From the NCBI GenBank assembly GCA_036394195.1, contig DASWFO010000101.1, positions 1 through 32,168 of the forward strand: a DNA stretch of 32,168 bases, given 5' to 3'. Positions within the stretch are counted from its first letter, which is position 1, and every line of letters starts with the position of its first letter. Under the pieces are notes generated by a model that did not search any database, was not told where the DNA came from, and worked only from the letters and a program-made list of their open reading frames with translations. Below, piece after piece: positions 6,820-15,789 of the stretch. The position numbers and the translations under genes are program-made. The DNA is from DATJPD01 sp036394195 (GTDB taxonomy: Bacteria > Pseudomonadota > Alphaproteobacteria > CACIAM-22H2).

Positions 6820-8301
6820 GGTCACCCCGGCTTCATCGCGACGCAGGCCTCGCCACGCGAGATTGGCAACGACGGCGACGGCGATGTTGATCGCCAGCGC
6901 CAGCAGGCCGACGTAGAGCGCAATGGTCGTGCCGCCGAAGGACAGCGCGTGGATCGGCTTCAGCCCGTCCGACCAGGCAAGCCAGGTGCCGCCGAGAAAG
7001 CCCGCGGCCCATCCCAGAAGCAGGGCCCGGGCCGAGAACCAGTTGACGAACAATCCGAACACCACGGCCGGGAAGGTCTGCAGGATCCACAGGCCGCCCA
7101 GCAGCTGCAGATCGAGTGCGAACTGCGTCGGCAGGTAGAGGATGGCCACCAGCGAGCCGGCCTTCACCACTAGCGAGGTGATCTTCGCGACCTGGGCCTC
7201 GCCGGCCGCGGTCACGTCGGGATTGACATAGGCCTTCCAGAAATTGCGGGTGAACAGGTTCGCCGCACCGATGCTCATGACCGCCGCCGGCACCAGGGCG
7301 CCGATCGCGATGGCGGCGAACGCGAAGCCGGCGAACCAGCCGGGGAACAGGGCCTTGAACAGCGCCGGCACCACGTCGTTGTTGCTGGCGAGCTTCAGGC
7401 CGGCCGCATGGCCCATGTAGCCGAGCAGCGCCAGCAAACCCAGCAAGATGGTGTAGGCCGGCAGCAGCATGGCATTCTTGCGGATCGTGTTGGCGCCGGA
7501 GCTGGCAAAAATGCCGGTGAGGGTGTGCGGATACATGAACGCGGCCAGCGCCGAGCCGAGCGCCAGGCTCGCATAGGCGGGATATTGGCTGGGCGCCAGC
7601 AGGAGGCCGCCGGATCCCTTGGCCTGGAACGCGGCATCCGCCGCGGCGAACACGGCCGCGTATCCGCCGAGCTTGGCCGGGATCAGCGCCACCGCCGCGA
7701 TGACGGCGATGTAGATCATGATGTCCTTGATGAAAGCGATCAGCGCCGGGGCGCGGATCCCGGACGAGTAGGTGTAGACCGCAAGCACGGTGAACGCGGC
7801 AATGAGCGGCAGCTCGCCCGTGAGCCCCAGCGCCGTGAACACGGACGCCATGCCGATCAGCTGCAGCGCGATATAGGGCATGGTCGCGATGACGCCGGTC
7901 GCCGCGACGGCGAACTCGAGGGACCGCGAGCCGTAGCGGCCGTGGACGACGTCGGCCGCCGTGACGTAGCCCTTCTCCTTCGCGACCCGCCACAGCACCG
8001 GCATCACGGCGAAGACGAAGGGGTAGACGATGATCGTATAAGGCAGCGCGAAAAACCCGTAGGCACCGACGGCATAGACCAGCGCCGGCACCGCGATGAC
8101 CGTATAGGCGGTGTAGAAGTCGCCGCCGACCAGGAACCAGGTGATCCAGGTGCCGAATTGCCGGCCGCCCAACCCCCACTCGTCGAGCTTGGCCAAGGTC
8201 ACCGGGCGGCGCCACCGCGCCGCGACGAAGCCCAGCACAGTGACCAGCAGGAACGCACCGACGAAGATCGTCAGCGCCACAGGATCGACGTCAGTCGTCA
8301 T
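6805..8301 (-). CDS. Sodium:solute symporter family transporter (MctP-like monocarboxylate permease)
   Basis: A 498-residue inner-membrane protein with about 13-14 hydrophobic segments. It belongs to the SSS family, which couples solute uptake to sodium or proton flow. Typical features are the N-terminal helix followed by DEWGLGGRQFGTWITWFLVGGDFYTAYT (about 39-66), YSSGIRAPALIAFIKDIMIY in the middle and the MYPHTLTGIFAS segment. Pairing with a small DUF3311 protein encoded just upstream is characteristic of the MctP/lactate-pyruvate-alanine type permeases known from Rhizobium. The start (ATG at 8299-8301) lies inside the DUF3311 coding region, overlapping by 11 bases. As the last gene of a run with MaoC, SDR and tautomerase genes, it probably imports the organic acid those enzymes act on. 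The substrate itself is inference. Confidence 0.88.
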   Translation of the reverse strand: MTTDVDPVALTIFVGAFLLVTVLGFVAARWRRPVTLAKLDEWGLGGRQFGTWITWFLVGGDFYTAYTVIAVPALVYAVGAYGFFALPYTIIVYPFVFAVMPVLWRVAKEKGYVTAADVVHGRYGSRSLEFAVAATGVIATMPYIALQLIGMASVFTALGLTGELPLIAAFTVLAVYTYSSGIRAPALIAFIKDIMIYIAVIAAVALIPAKLGGYAAVFAAADAAFQAKGSGGLLLAPSQYPAYASLALGSALAAFMYPHTLTGIFASSGANTIRKNAMLLPAYTILLGLLALLGYMGHAAGLKLASNNDVVPALFKALFPGWFAGFAFAAIAIGALVPAAVMSIGAANLFTRNFWKAYVNPDVTAAGEAQVAKITSLVVKAGSLVAILYLPTQFALDLQLLGGLWILQTFPAVVFGLFVNWFSARALLLGWAAGFLGGTWLAWSDGLKPIHALSFGGTTIALYVGLLALAINIAVAVVANLAWRGLRRDEAGVTARFP

Positions 8302-8491
8302 GGCGGAGCGTCCGGTAGACCAGCCACATCAGGAACACGGTGATCGGAACCCAGGCGAGCTGATACCAGTAGAAGAACGGAAAGCCGAATAGCTCCGGCG
8401 AGCGGGTGTTGTAGAACGGAACCCACAGCAGCCCGACGAACGGGATCAGTAAGACCAGCCAAACGAGCCGCGAGGTCGACCGGCCGTTCAT
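8291..8491 (-). CDS. DUF3311 small membrane protein (symporter partner)
   Basis: A 66-residue protein with two membrane segments (WLVLLIPFVGLLWVPFY and the YQLAWVPITVFLMWLVY region) and the conserved NTRSPELFGFPFFYWYQ between them. This is the DUF3311 pattern, almost always found immediately before an SSS-family symporter gene. Its role is unknown; a small auxiliary subunit is the usual guess. A GGGAGGAGGG Shine-Dalgarno run precedes the ATG at 8489-8491. The 3' end overlaps the symporter start by 11 bases. Confidence 0.88.
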   Translation of the reverse strand: MNGRSTSRLVWLVLLIPFVGLLWVPFYNTRSPELFGFPFFYWYQLAWVPITVFLMWLVYRTLRHDD

Positions 8492-8526
8492 CCCACCCTC
8501 CTCCCACGCTCCTCGTTAAGCCGCCC

Positions 8527-8543
8527 GGCGGTTCAGAGCCGCC
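8527..8543 (-). promoter_or_regulatory. Short imperfect palindrome upstream of the DUF3311-symporter pair
   Basis: In the 132-base gap between the tautomerase and DUF3311 genes, GGCGG and CCGCC flank a 7-base centre (8527-8543) that itself is nearly symmetric. On the leftward RNA it would make a small hairpin about 35 bases before the DUF3311 start. It could be an operator, an attenuator or chance in GC-rich DNA. No convincing promoter was found in the same gap. Confidence 0.2.
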
Positions 8544-8623
8544 GCGGCCACTTCAGCGCCCGTCCATATTGGCGCAAAACCGCTGGGCTCGCACCCGATC
8601 CTTGCGATCTGCCGGTGCTCCGC

Positions 8624-9025
8624 TCAGGTCCCCTGCGACACGAAGGCCCGCTGCGCCAAGCCATGGCCGAAGGAGAAGTTCTCACCCGGCAGCTCGTAGA
8701 GCATGACCATGAGATCGTCGGGGCGGATCCTGGCGTGCTGCGCCATGCGTTCGTTCAGGTCCTTGAGCAGGGCGAGGCGGGTGTCCTTCGGCCGGCCGGA
8801 GATGAAGGTGAGCTCGAGCACGATCAGGTCATCGGAATAGGCGGCTCCGACGAAGGCCCGCGTGTGCAGGAACCGGCTGCGCGGCAGCACGTGGATGAGC
8901 TGGAAGAAGTCCTCCGGCGGCACTTTCAAGACGTGCATGAGCGCTTCCTGAACCGCCGTGGAGACGGCCTTCAGGCGCGCCTCGTCATAGTGGCCTTCGG
9001 TGACATGGATTTTGGCAAGAGGCAT
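8624..9025 (-). CDS. Tautomerase-family protein (4-oxalocrotonate tautomerase superfamily, fused-length type)
   Basis: The 133-residue product begins MPLAKIHV. After Met removal the N-terminal Pro is the catalytic base/acid typical of the tautomerase superfamily. At about 130 residues it is twice the size of 4-oxalocrotonate tautomerase and fits the longer 'tautomerase_2' group, with the FFQLIHVLPRSRFLH and VLELTFISGRPKDTRLALLKDLNERM segments typical of that group. The substrate is unknown; these enzymes shift keto-enol or double-bond positions in small acids. A strong AAAGGAGAGTCC precedes the ATG, and the same 12 bases also precede the glutaredoxin gene at the head of the unit. It lies downstream of the MaoC gene (29-base gap), in a leftward unit with SDR and transporter genes. 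Confidence 0.88.
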   Translation of the reverse strand: MPLAKIHVTEGHYDEARLKAVSTAVQEALMHVLKVPPEDFFQLIHVLPRSRFLHTRAFVGAAYSDDLIVLELTFISGRPKDTRLALLKDLNERMAQHARIRPDDLMVMLYELPGENFSFGHGLAQRAFVSQGT

Positions 9026-9054
9026 CGGACTCTCCTTTGACGAGCTCGGCGGCG

Positions 9055-9504
9055 TCAGCTGGGACGGCGGCGCACGACGAGATTGGCGACGAGGACCTGC
9101 ACGGCCAGGCCGTCCTGGTTGAGCGTGCTGGTTCGCACCTTGATGAGGCCCTGTTCGGGGCGCGATTTTGACGGCCTCACCTCCAGCACCTCGCTTTCGA
9201 GGTGCAGCTCGTCCCCCGGCCGGACCGGCAGCGGCCAGCGAAACTCGTCGAGGCCGGCGCCGATGATGCCGCCCGCCGGCTTCAGCTCGCTGCCGACCAG
9301 GAGGCGCATCGTCATCGCCGCGGTGTGCCAGCCGCTGGCGGCGAGCCCGCGAAAAAACGTGTCGCGCGCCGTACCTTCATCGAGGTGGAAGGGCTGCGGA
9401 TCGAATTCCGCGGCGAACGACTTGATCCGCGCGGCGTCGACCTTGATGCGGTCCGACCCGAATTTCTGGCCGACCGCGAAGTCTTCGAGATAGTGGACGC
9501 TCAT
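9055..9504 (-). CDS. MaoC-family (R)-specific hydratase/dehydratase
   Basis: A 149-residue single hot-dog-fold protein. The hydratase-2 motif is visible: FDPQPFH with catalytic Asp35 and His40 (D-x4-H), then the substrate-tunnel segment TFFRGLAASGWHTAAM. The family hydrates enoyl-CoA or dehydrates 3-hydroxyacyl-CoA thioesters. Length is typical of single-domain MaoC proteins. GGAGG lies about 7 bases before the ATG. It stands between the SDR gene (12-base gap) and the tautomerase gene, which fits a short catabolic pathway, but the actual substrate is not evident. Confidence 0.92.
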   Translation of the reverse strand: MSVHYLEDFAVGQKFGSDRIKVDAARIKSFAAEFDPQPFHLDEGTARDTFFRGLAASGWHTAAMTMRLLVGSELKPAGGIIGAGLDEFRWPLPVRPGDELHLESEVLEVRPSKSRPEQGLIKVRTSTLNQDGLAVQVLVANLVVRRRPS

Positions 9505-9516
9505 GCCTGCCTCCGC

Positions 9517-10250
9517 TCAGAACTGCTCCTTGAAGGGCCGGAGATCGACCTCGTGCGTCCACGCCGAGCGGTGCTGCCGATGAATCTGCCAGTACGTCTC
9601 GGCGATCGCCTCGATGTTCAGCATGCCGTCCTCGCCGCGCTGCCTGGTGGCGTCCGGCCGCGCGCCGCGCAGCTTCTCGCCGTCGATGCCGCCGTCGATG
9701 ACGACATGCGCGACATGGATCCCCTGCGGCCCATACTCGCGCGCCATGCTCTGCGCGATCATGCGCAAGCCCGCCTTTGCCGCGGCGAATTGCGCAAAGC
9801 CCGGCTTGCCGCGCAGGCTTCCCGAGGCGCCGGTGAAGAACACCGTGCCGCGCCCGAGCGGCACCAGTCGCCGCGCCGCTTCACGCCCGACGAGGAAGCC
9901 GCCGAAGCAGCCGATGCGCCAGAACTCCTCGAATTGCGCGGCGGTCAGGTCGCGAAAATCGATCCGCCGGTTGTTGCCGGCGTTGAATGCGACGAGATCG
10001 GCCGGTGTACGCGCCTGTCCCGGCGCCATCGCAAGCTCAAACAGTCGAACGACGTCGGCTTCGTTCGTCGTGTCGGTCACCACCGGTTCGGCGCTGCCGT
10101 CCGCAGCCGTGATCGTTTTCGCCACTGCCTCGATTTTGGCCGCCGTCCGGCCGGCCACGAACACATGATAACCGCCGGCCGCAAAGCGCCGGCAGAGCGC
10201 CGCCCCGAGGCCTAGCCCGGCCCCCACGCCAACGACGATGGCGGTCGGCT

Positions 10251-10254
<4 letters not shown>
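9517..10254 (-). CDS. Atypical short-chain dehydrogenase/reductase lacking the catalytic tyrosine
   Basis: A 245-residue Rossmann-fold protein with an altered glycine motif, VVGVGAGLGLG near residues 7-17, and NAG in FNAGNN. The active site is non-canonical: where classical SDRs have Y-x-x-x-K, this one reads F-A-A-A-K, and the serine normally 13 residues upstream is shifted (FFTGASGSLRG). The following AQSMAREYGPQGIHVAHVVIDG is typical of one SDR subgroup. From memory it is SDR_c10, described as having Phe in place of Tyr while keeping the Lys. A classical hydride transfer is therefore uncertain. The start is GTG at 10252-10254, overlapping the glutaredoxin stop (GTGA), which argues for translational coupling; the frame is open much further upstream but through the glutaredoxin gene. 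Confidence 0.85.
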
Positions 10255-10595
<341 letters not shown>

Positions 10596-10628
10596 GGACT
10601 CTCCTTTCGCGGGCCGGACCGCCGGCCG

Positions 10629-10681
10629 CTTGACATAGGCGTATATGCTCGTATATTGCGCGTATATGCACCCATGTCAAG
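10629..10681. promoter_or_regulatory. Overlapping divergent promoters with three phased CGTATAT repeats (candidate MarR operator)
   Basis: Rightward: TTGACA (10630-10635), 16-base spacer, TATATT (10652-10657), serving the marR-type gene. Leftward: TTGACA read on the minus strand (10680-10675) and, after 17 bases, AATATA (10657-10652), serving the glutaredoxin unit. Both promoters thus use the same central hexamer as -10, and the edges form an inverted repeat CTTGACAT / ATGTCAAG (10629-10636 and 10674-10681). Between them, CGTATAT occurs at 10640, 10650 and 10661, that is every 10-11 bases. A protein bound here would block both promoters, as expected for an autoregulating MarR protein. The rightward promoter is strong by eye; the leftward -10 is weak. 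Confidence 0.65.
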
Positions 10682-10692
10682 GAGGGACGCCG

Positions 10693-11154
10693 GTGCCAAG
10701 CGATCTCGCATTCGAAGCATCCGAAGCCTGTCACTGCCTGGCGTTCCGTCGCGCGGCGCGCCGCGTCACGCAGTTTTACGATGATTGCATGGCGGCGTCG
10801 GGCCTGCGCGTCACTCAATACTCGATTCTCTCGCGGCTGAAGCGCCTGGGGCCGATGACGATCAACCAGCTGGCCGCCGAGATGGAGCTCGACCGCACGA
10901 CGCTCGGGCGGAATATCCTGCCGCTTCAGCGCGCGGGCCTGATCGCCGTCGGCAAGGGCAGTACCGATCGCCGCAGCAAGGAACTGCGGGTGACGGAGGC
11001 GGGCGTGGCGCGGCTGCGCGCGGCCAACCGGAGCTGGACCGAGGCGCAGGCGCAATTCGAGGCCGTCTTCGGCCGCGCGCGGACGACCGAGCTGCGCTCA
11101 CTTTTGCGCGAGGTCACGACGAATGGTCTGAGAAGCGCGCCCGCCGCGGCGTGA
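10693..11154 (+). CDS. MarR-family transcriptional regulator
   Basis: The 153-residue product is a winged-helix MarR protein. The dimer helix region CHCLAFRRAARRVTQFYDD is near residues 14-32. It is followed by LRVTQYSILSRL, the recognition region INQLAAEMELDRTTLGRNI (about 57-75) and the wing with STDRRSKELRVTEAG. MarR proteins usually repress their own gene and a divergent neighbour and release DNA when a small phenolic or acidic ligand binds. I chose the GTG at 10693 because AAGGAGGG ends 6 bases upstream; in-frame ATG codons further upstream lie inside the promoter repeats. It is divergent from the glutaredoxin-SDR-MaoC-tautomerase-symporter unit and most likely controls it. The two Cys near the N-terminus could be redox-active, but this is speculation. 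Confidence 0.9.
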   Translation: MPSDLAFEASEACHCLAFRRAARRVTQFYDDCMAASGLRVTQYSILSRLKRLGPMTINQLAAEMELDRTTLGRNILPLQRAGLIAVGKGSTDRRSKELRVTEAGVARLRAANRSWTEAQAQFEAVFGRARTTELRSLLREVTTNGLRSAPAAA

Positions 11155-11174
11155 CGCCGCCAGTCCCAGCCCGG

Positions 11175-12569
11175 CTACAGGCTCCATCCGCCACCGGCGG
11201 CGGTGTAGATGTGGACGAGCTGTTTGCGCAGCTCGGCGTTCGATGCCGCGAGGCTGGAATCGGCGGCGAGCGCGTCGCGTTGCGCCACCAGCAGATCCAG
11301 CAGCCCGCTGTAGCCGTTCGTGTACTGCTGCTCGGCCAGGTCGACCGCGCGGCGGTCTTGTGCCGCGGCGGCGGCGAGTTCGTGCTGGCGGCCGGTCTCC
11401 TGGAAGTAGAGGACGAGCGCGTCTTCCATGTCCGCGAGCGCCTCGAGGACCGCCTCCTGGTAGGCGAAGAAGGCCTGGGTCTGGCGCGCATTCGCGGCAT
11501 CGATCTGCGACTGGATGCGGCCGAAATTCAACAGCGGTTGCGCCAGATTGGCGCCGGCGAGCCACGGCGTCGCGCTGAACAGGCTGGAGTCCTGGACGCC
11601 GAACAGGCCGACCAGCGAAATCGTCGGATAGATTTCCCGCGCCGCCGCGTCTGACTCCGAGAGGCTGGCAGCGAAATTGCGTTCCGCCGCGCGCACGTCC
11701 GGACGGTTGGCCAGCACCCTGGCCGGCACCGCCACCAGAATCGTCGGCGCCAATGGCGCCAGTGCCACGCCGGGTGCCAGGGCTCTGTCGAGAGTCCCCG
11801 GGGCGGCGCCAAGCAGCACGTTGAGGCGGTCGAGTGCCACCTTGTAGGCGGCGCGCAGGACCGGCAATTGCGCGGCCGTGGTCGACACCTGAGCGGCGGC
11901 GCGCTCGACGTCGAGATCGCTACTGAGCGCCCCGCTCCGTTGGGCCTGGATCAGTTCCAAAGTCCGCTGCTGGGTCCTAAGGTTCTCCTGGGTGATCGCA
12001 ATCTGTTCCTGGTAGTTGCGCAGATCGAAATAATTGCGTGCGACCTCCGCCAGGAGCGACACCATCACCGCCTGCCGGCGTCCCTCCTCGGTCTGGACGA
12101 TCGCCGCCGCCGCGGCGGCGCGGGCCTGGTTCTTGCCGAACAGGTCGGCCTCCCACGACGCCTGCAGATACGCCTCTTTGACGCTGACCGTCTTGTTGAG
12201 CGTCGCCAGGCCCTGGTTGCCGCGGCTGAGGCCGCCCGTCCCGACCACCTCCGGCATCAGCACGGCGACGGCGCCGCGCCGCCCGGCCTCTGCCTCCTCG
12301 ACCCGACCGGCGGCGATGCGGAGCGACTTGTTGTTGGCGAGCGCGTCATCGATCAAACGGTCGAGCATCGGGTCCTTGAAGGTCTGCCACCAGTGCTGCT
12401 CGACCTCGGCCGCGTCCGACGTGGCGAGCGGGCCGGCGGCTTCTGCGTCCGCCAGCCCGCTCCAGCCTGCGGGCGCTTCCAAACCCGAGCTCTGCGGCCC
12501 CTTGGGCGACGTGCACGCGGCCGCCAGGGCCGCGACCAGGACGAGGGAACCGATCGAGCGCATGGTCAT
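11175..12569 (-). CDS. RND efflux outer-membrane lipoprotein (NodT/OprM type)
   Basis: The 464-residue protein is the trimeric exit duct of a tripartite efflux pump. The N-terminus is a lipoprotein signal ending in a LAAAC lipobox with Cys19, so the mature protein is lipid-anchored. Two OEP repeats follow, each with long coiled-coil helices; family hallmarks are WWQTFKDPMLDRLIDDALANN, WEADLFGK and the second-half NRPDVRAAERNF and YPTISL segments. Length is typical. The start is the ATG of an ATGA overlap with the stop of the RND pump gene. It is the last gene of the adaptor-pump-duct unit and converges with the MarR gene 20 bases away. Confidence 0.93.
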   Translation of the reverse strand: MTMRSIGSLVLVAALAAACTSPKGPQSSGLEAPAGWSGLADAEAAGPLATSDAAEVEQHWWQTFKDPMLDRLIDDALANNKSLRIAAGRVEEAEAGRRGAVAVLMPEVVGTGGLSRGNQGLATLNKTVSVKEAYLQASWEADLFGKNQARAAAAAAIVQTEEGRRQAVMVSLLAEVARNYFDLRNYQEQIAITQENLRTQQRTLELIQAQRSGALSSDLDVERAAAQVSTTAAQLPVLRAAYKVALDRLNVLLGAAPGTLDRALAPGVALAPLAPTILVAVPARVLANRPDVRAAERNFAASLSESDAAAREIYPTISLVGLFGVQDSSLFSATPWLAGANLAQPLLNFGRIQSQIDAANARQTQAFFAYQEAVLEALADMEDALVLYFQETGRQHELAAAAAQDRRAVDLAEQQYTNGYSGLLDLLVAQRDALAADSSLAASNAELRKQLVHIYTAAGGGWSL

Positions 12570-15500
12570 TCTGCGGCAATCGCTTGGCGCACGGCGGCGC
12601 CATCCGCGGCGGGCTTGGCCCCGCCGATGCGCTTTTCCACGCCGCGCAGCAGCACGTAGAACACGGGGGTGAAGAACAGGCCGAAGAAGGTCACGCCGAG
12701 CATGCCCGAGAACACGGCGATGCCCATGGCATGGCGCATCTCGGCCCCGGCGCCCGACGAGACCACCAGCGGCACCACGCCCATGATGAAGGCGAACGAC
12801 GTCATCAGGATCGGCCGCAGGCGGAGCCGCGCCGCCTCGATCGCGGCGGCCACCGTGCTTCGCCCCTGCAGCTCGATCTCATGCGCGAATTCGACGATCA
12901 GGATCGCGTTCTTGCAGGCGAGCCCGACCAGGACGAAGAGGCTGATCTGGGTGAAGATGTTGTTGTCGCCGCCGCTGAGCCACACGCCGGCGATCGCCGA
13001 GAGCAGGCACATCGGCACGATCAGGATGATCGAGAGCGGCAGAATCAGGCTTTCGTATTTCGCGGCGAGCACCAGGAACACCAGGAGCACGCAGATCGGG
13101 AAGACGATCACGGCCGTGTTGCCGGCAATCTCCTGCTGGAAGGTGAGCTCGGTCCACTCGAACTCCATGCCCTTGGGCAGCGTCTCCTTGAGGATGCGCG
13201 TGATCGCCGCCTGCGCCTGGCCGCTGGAATAGCCCGGGGCCGGGCCGCCGTTGAGGTCCCCCGAACGGAACCCGTTGTAGCGCATCGCACTCTCGGGTCC
13301 GGTCGTGTCGGTGATGCGGATCATGGCGCCCAGCGGCACCATCTGGCCTTCGAAATTGCGCGTCTGCAGCCGGAGAATGTCGTCCGGGTGCGAGCGGAAC
13401 TCCTTATCGGCCTGGGCGATGATCTGATAGGTGCGGCCGAACTTGTTGAAGTCGTTGATGTAGAGCGAACCCAGATAGATCTGCATCGCGGCAAACACGT
13501 CCTGGACGTCGACGCCGAGCTGGCGCGCCCGGGTGCGGTCGAGGTCGGCGTAGAGCTGCGGCACGTTGATCTGGTAGCTCGAGAACACGCCGGCGAGCTC
13601 GGGCGCCTGGCGGGCCTTCGCCACGACCGCCTTCATCGCCGCGTCCAGCGCCTCGTAACCGGCGTCGGTGCGGTCCTCGACCTGCAGCTTGAAGCCGCCG
13701 ATCGTGCCCAGGCCCTGGACCGGGGGCGGCGGGAAGATGGCGATGAAAGCATCCTTCACGCCGGCGTATCTCTTTTGCAGCTTTTGGGCGATGGCGAAGC
13801 CGGACATCGCCGCCGACTTGCGCTCCTCGAACGGCTTCAAGGTCACGAACACGATGCCAGCACTGGCGCTGTTGATGAAGCCGTTGATCGACAGGCCGGG
13901 GAACGCCACCGCACTCTCGACGCCGGGCTCTTTCAGCGCGATGTCGGACATCTCCCGGATGACCTTTTCCGTGCGCTCGAGCGTGGCGCCGTCGGGGAGC
14001 TGCGCGAAGCTCACGAGATACTGCTTGTCCTGCACCGGCACGAACCCGGGCGGAACCCGCTGGAACCCCACGTAGGCCGCACCCAGAAGCAGCGCGTAGA
14101 CCAAGAGCGCCACGGTCTTGTGGCGCAGCGCCCCGTTCGCGCCGCGGCCGTAATTCTCCGAGCTGCGGCGGAACAGGCGGTTGAACCAGCGAAAGAAACC
14201 GCCGAAGACACGGTCGACTCCGCGCGTCAGCCAGTCCTTGGGTGCGTGATGCGACTTCAGGAGAATCGCGGCCAGGGCCGGGCTCAGGGTCAGCGAGTTG
14301 AAGGCGGAGATCACGGTCGAGAATGCGATGGTCAGCGCGAACTGCCGGTAGAACTGGCCGGCCAGCCCGCTGATGAAGCCGATGGGCACGAAGACGGCGC
14401 ACAGCACCAGGGTGATGGCGATGATCGGGCTCGTTACCTCGCCCATCGCCTTGATCGTCGCGTCGCGGGCGCTGAGCCCGGACTCGATGTTGCGCTCGAC
14501 GTTCTCGACCACCACGATCGCGTCGTCGACCACGATGCCGATCGCGAGCACCAGGCCGAACAGCGACAGCGCATTGATCGAGAACCCAAAGGCATGCATG
14601 ACCGCGAATGTGCCGACGATCGACACCGGCACCGCAAGCAGCGGGATGAGCGAGGCGCGCCAGGTCTGCAGGAAGACGATGACCACCAGCACGACGAGCG
14701 CCAGCGCCTCGAGCAGCGTGTGGATCACCGCCTCGATCGAGCCGCGCACGAACACCGTCGGGTCGTAGACGACGGAGTACGAGACGCCGTCCGGGAAGTT
14801 CTCCGCCAGCTTGGCCATGGTCTTGCGGACCTGGTTCGAGATGTCGATGGCGTTCGAGCCCGGCGACTGGAAGATCGGGATGGCGACCGCCGAATCGTTG
14901 TCGAGCAGCGAGCGCAGCCCGTACTGCGCGGCGTCGACCTCGATGCGCGCCACGTCGCTGAGCCGGGTAATCACGCCCGAGGCATCGCGCTTGACGATCA
15001 TCTCGCCGAACTGCTCGGCGTCCTGCAGCCGGCCCTGCATGTTGATCGGCAGCTGCAGCTCCACATCGTCGGCATAGGGCGGGCCGCCGATGACGCCGGC
15101 CGAGACCTGCTGGTTCTGGCTGCGGACGGCGGCGACGACGTCCTGCGGCGTCAGCCCGCGCTCGGCGATGCGGCGCGGATTGAGCCAGATGCGCATCGCG
15201 TAGTCGCCGGAGCCGAAGAGCTGCACGCTGCCCACGCCGGTGATCTTGGCCAGCTGATCCTTCACGTTCAGCACGGCGTAATTGCGCAGATAGAGCATGT
15301 CGTAGCGGTTGTCGGGCGACGTCAGGTGCACGACCATGGTGAGATCGGGCGAGCTCTTGGTCGTGGTGACGCCGAGATTTCGGGTAACCTCGGGGAGGCG
15401 CGGCAGCCCCTGGTTGACCCGGTTCTGCACCAGCTGCGTGGCGAGATCGGGATCGGTCCCGAGCTTGAACGTCACGGTGAGCGTGAGCAGGCCGTCCGAC

Positions 15501-15754
15501 GACGCCTGGGAGAACATGTACAGCATGTTCTCCGTGCCGTTGATCTGCTCCTCGAGCGGCGAGGCCACCGTCTCGGCGATCACCTTCGGATTGGCGCCGG
15601 GGAACTGCGCCTTCACCACGACCGTCGGCGGCACGACCTCGGGGTACTCCGAGATCGGCAGTTGGACGACCGACACCAGGCCGGCCAGGAAGATCATGAC
15701 CGAGATCACGCCGGCGAAGATCGGCCGGTCGATGAAGAACCGAGACAGATTCAT
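12566..15754 (-). CDS. RND multidrug efflux inner-membrane pump (HAE1/AcrB family)
   Basis: The 1062-residue product is a full-length HAE1 pump: 12 membrane segments and two large periplasmic loops. The N-terminus MNLSRFFIDRPIFAGVISVM and PISEYPEVVPPTVVV are typical. Proton relay residues are present: Asp410 and Asp411 in TM4 (LAIGIVVDDAIVVVENVER) and Lys948 in TM10 (LACKNAILIVEFA). The segment SPLEEQINGTENMLYM and the pore-domain repeats in both loops are intact. Such pumps drive out lipophilic drugs, dyes, detergents or phenolics using the proton gradient. Substrate range cannot be told. The gene lies between the adaptor gene (35-base gap) and the duct gene (4-base overlap), so all parts are made from one unit. 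Confidence 0.96.
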   Translation of the reverse strand: MNLSRFFIDRPIFAGVISVMIFLAGLVSVVQLPISEYPEVVPPTVVVKAQFPGANPKVIAETVASPLEEQINGTENMLYMFSQASSDGLLTLTVTFKLGTDPDLATQLVQNRVNQGLPRLPEVTRNLGVTTTKSSPDLTMVVHLTSPDNRYDMLYLRNYAVLNVKDQLAKITGVGSVQLFGSGDYAMRIWLNPRRIAERGLTPQDVVAAVRSQNQQVSAGVIGGPPYADDVELQLPINMQGRLQDAEQFGEMIVKRDASGVITRLSDVARIEVDAAQYGLRSLLDNDSAVAIPIFQSPGSNAIDISNQVRKTMAKLAENFPDGVSYSVVYDPTVFVRGSIEAVIHTLLEALALVVLVVIVFLQTWRASLIPLLAVPVSIVGTFAVMHAFGFSINALSLFGLVLAIGIVVDDAIVVVENVERNIESGLSARDATIKAMGEVTSPIIAITLVLCAVFVPIGFISGLAGQFYRQFALTIAFSTVISAFNSLTLSPALAAILLKSHHAPKDWLTRGVDRVFGGFFRWFNRLFRRSSENYGRGANGALRHKTVALLVYALLLGAAYVGFQRVPPGFVPVQDKQYLVSFAQLPDGATLERTEKVIREMSDIALKEPGVESAVAFPGLSINGFINSASAGIVFVTLKPFEERKSAAMSGFAIAQKLQKRYAGVKDAFIAIFPPPPVQGLGTIGGFKLQVEDRTDAGYEALDAAMKAVVAKARQAPELAGVFSSYQINVPQLYADLDRTRARQLGVDVQDVFAAMQIYLGSLYINDFNKFGRTYQIIAQADKEFRSHPDDILRLQTRNFEGQMVPLGAMIRITDTTGPESAMRYNGFRSGDLNGGPAPGYSSGQAQAAITRILKETLPKGMEFEWTELTFQQEIAGNTAVIVFPICVLLVFLVLAAKYESLILPLSIILIVPMCLLSAIAGVWLSGGDNNIFTQISLFVLVGLACKNAILIVEFAHEIELQGRSTVAAAIEAARLRLRPILMTSFAFIMGVVPLVVSSGAGAEMRHAMGIAVFSGMLGVTFFGLFFTPVFYVLLRGVEKRIGGAKPAADGAAVRQAIAAE

Positions 15755-15789
15755 GGCGGCCCCCGGAAAGGGTTGTCCGATAGTTGCGG

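Noticed and set aside
7408..8343. A 311-codon plus-strand frame
   Set aside because: Antisense to the symporter gene, highly charged, with no homology recognised.
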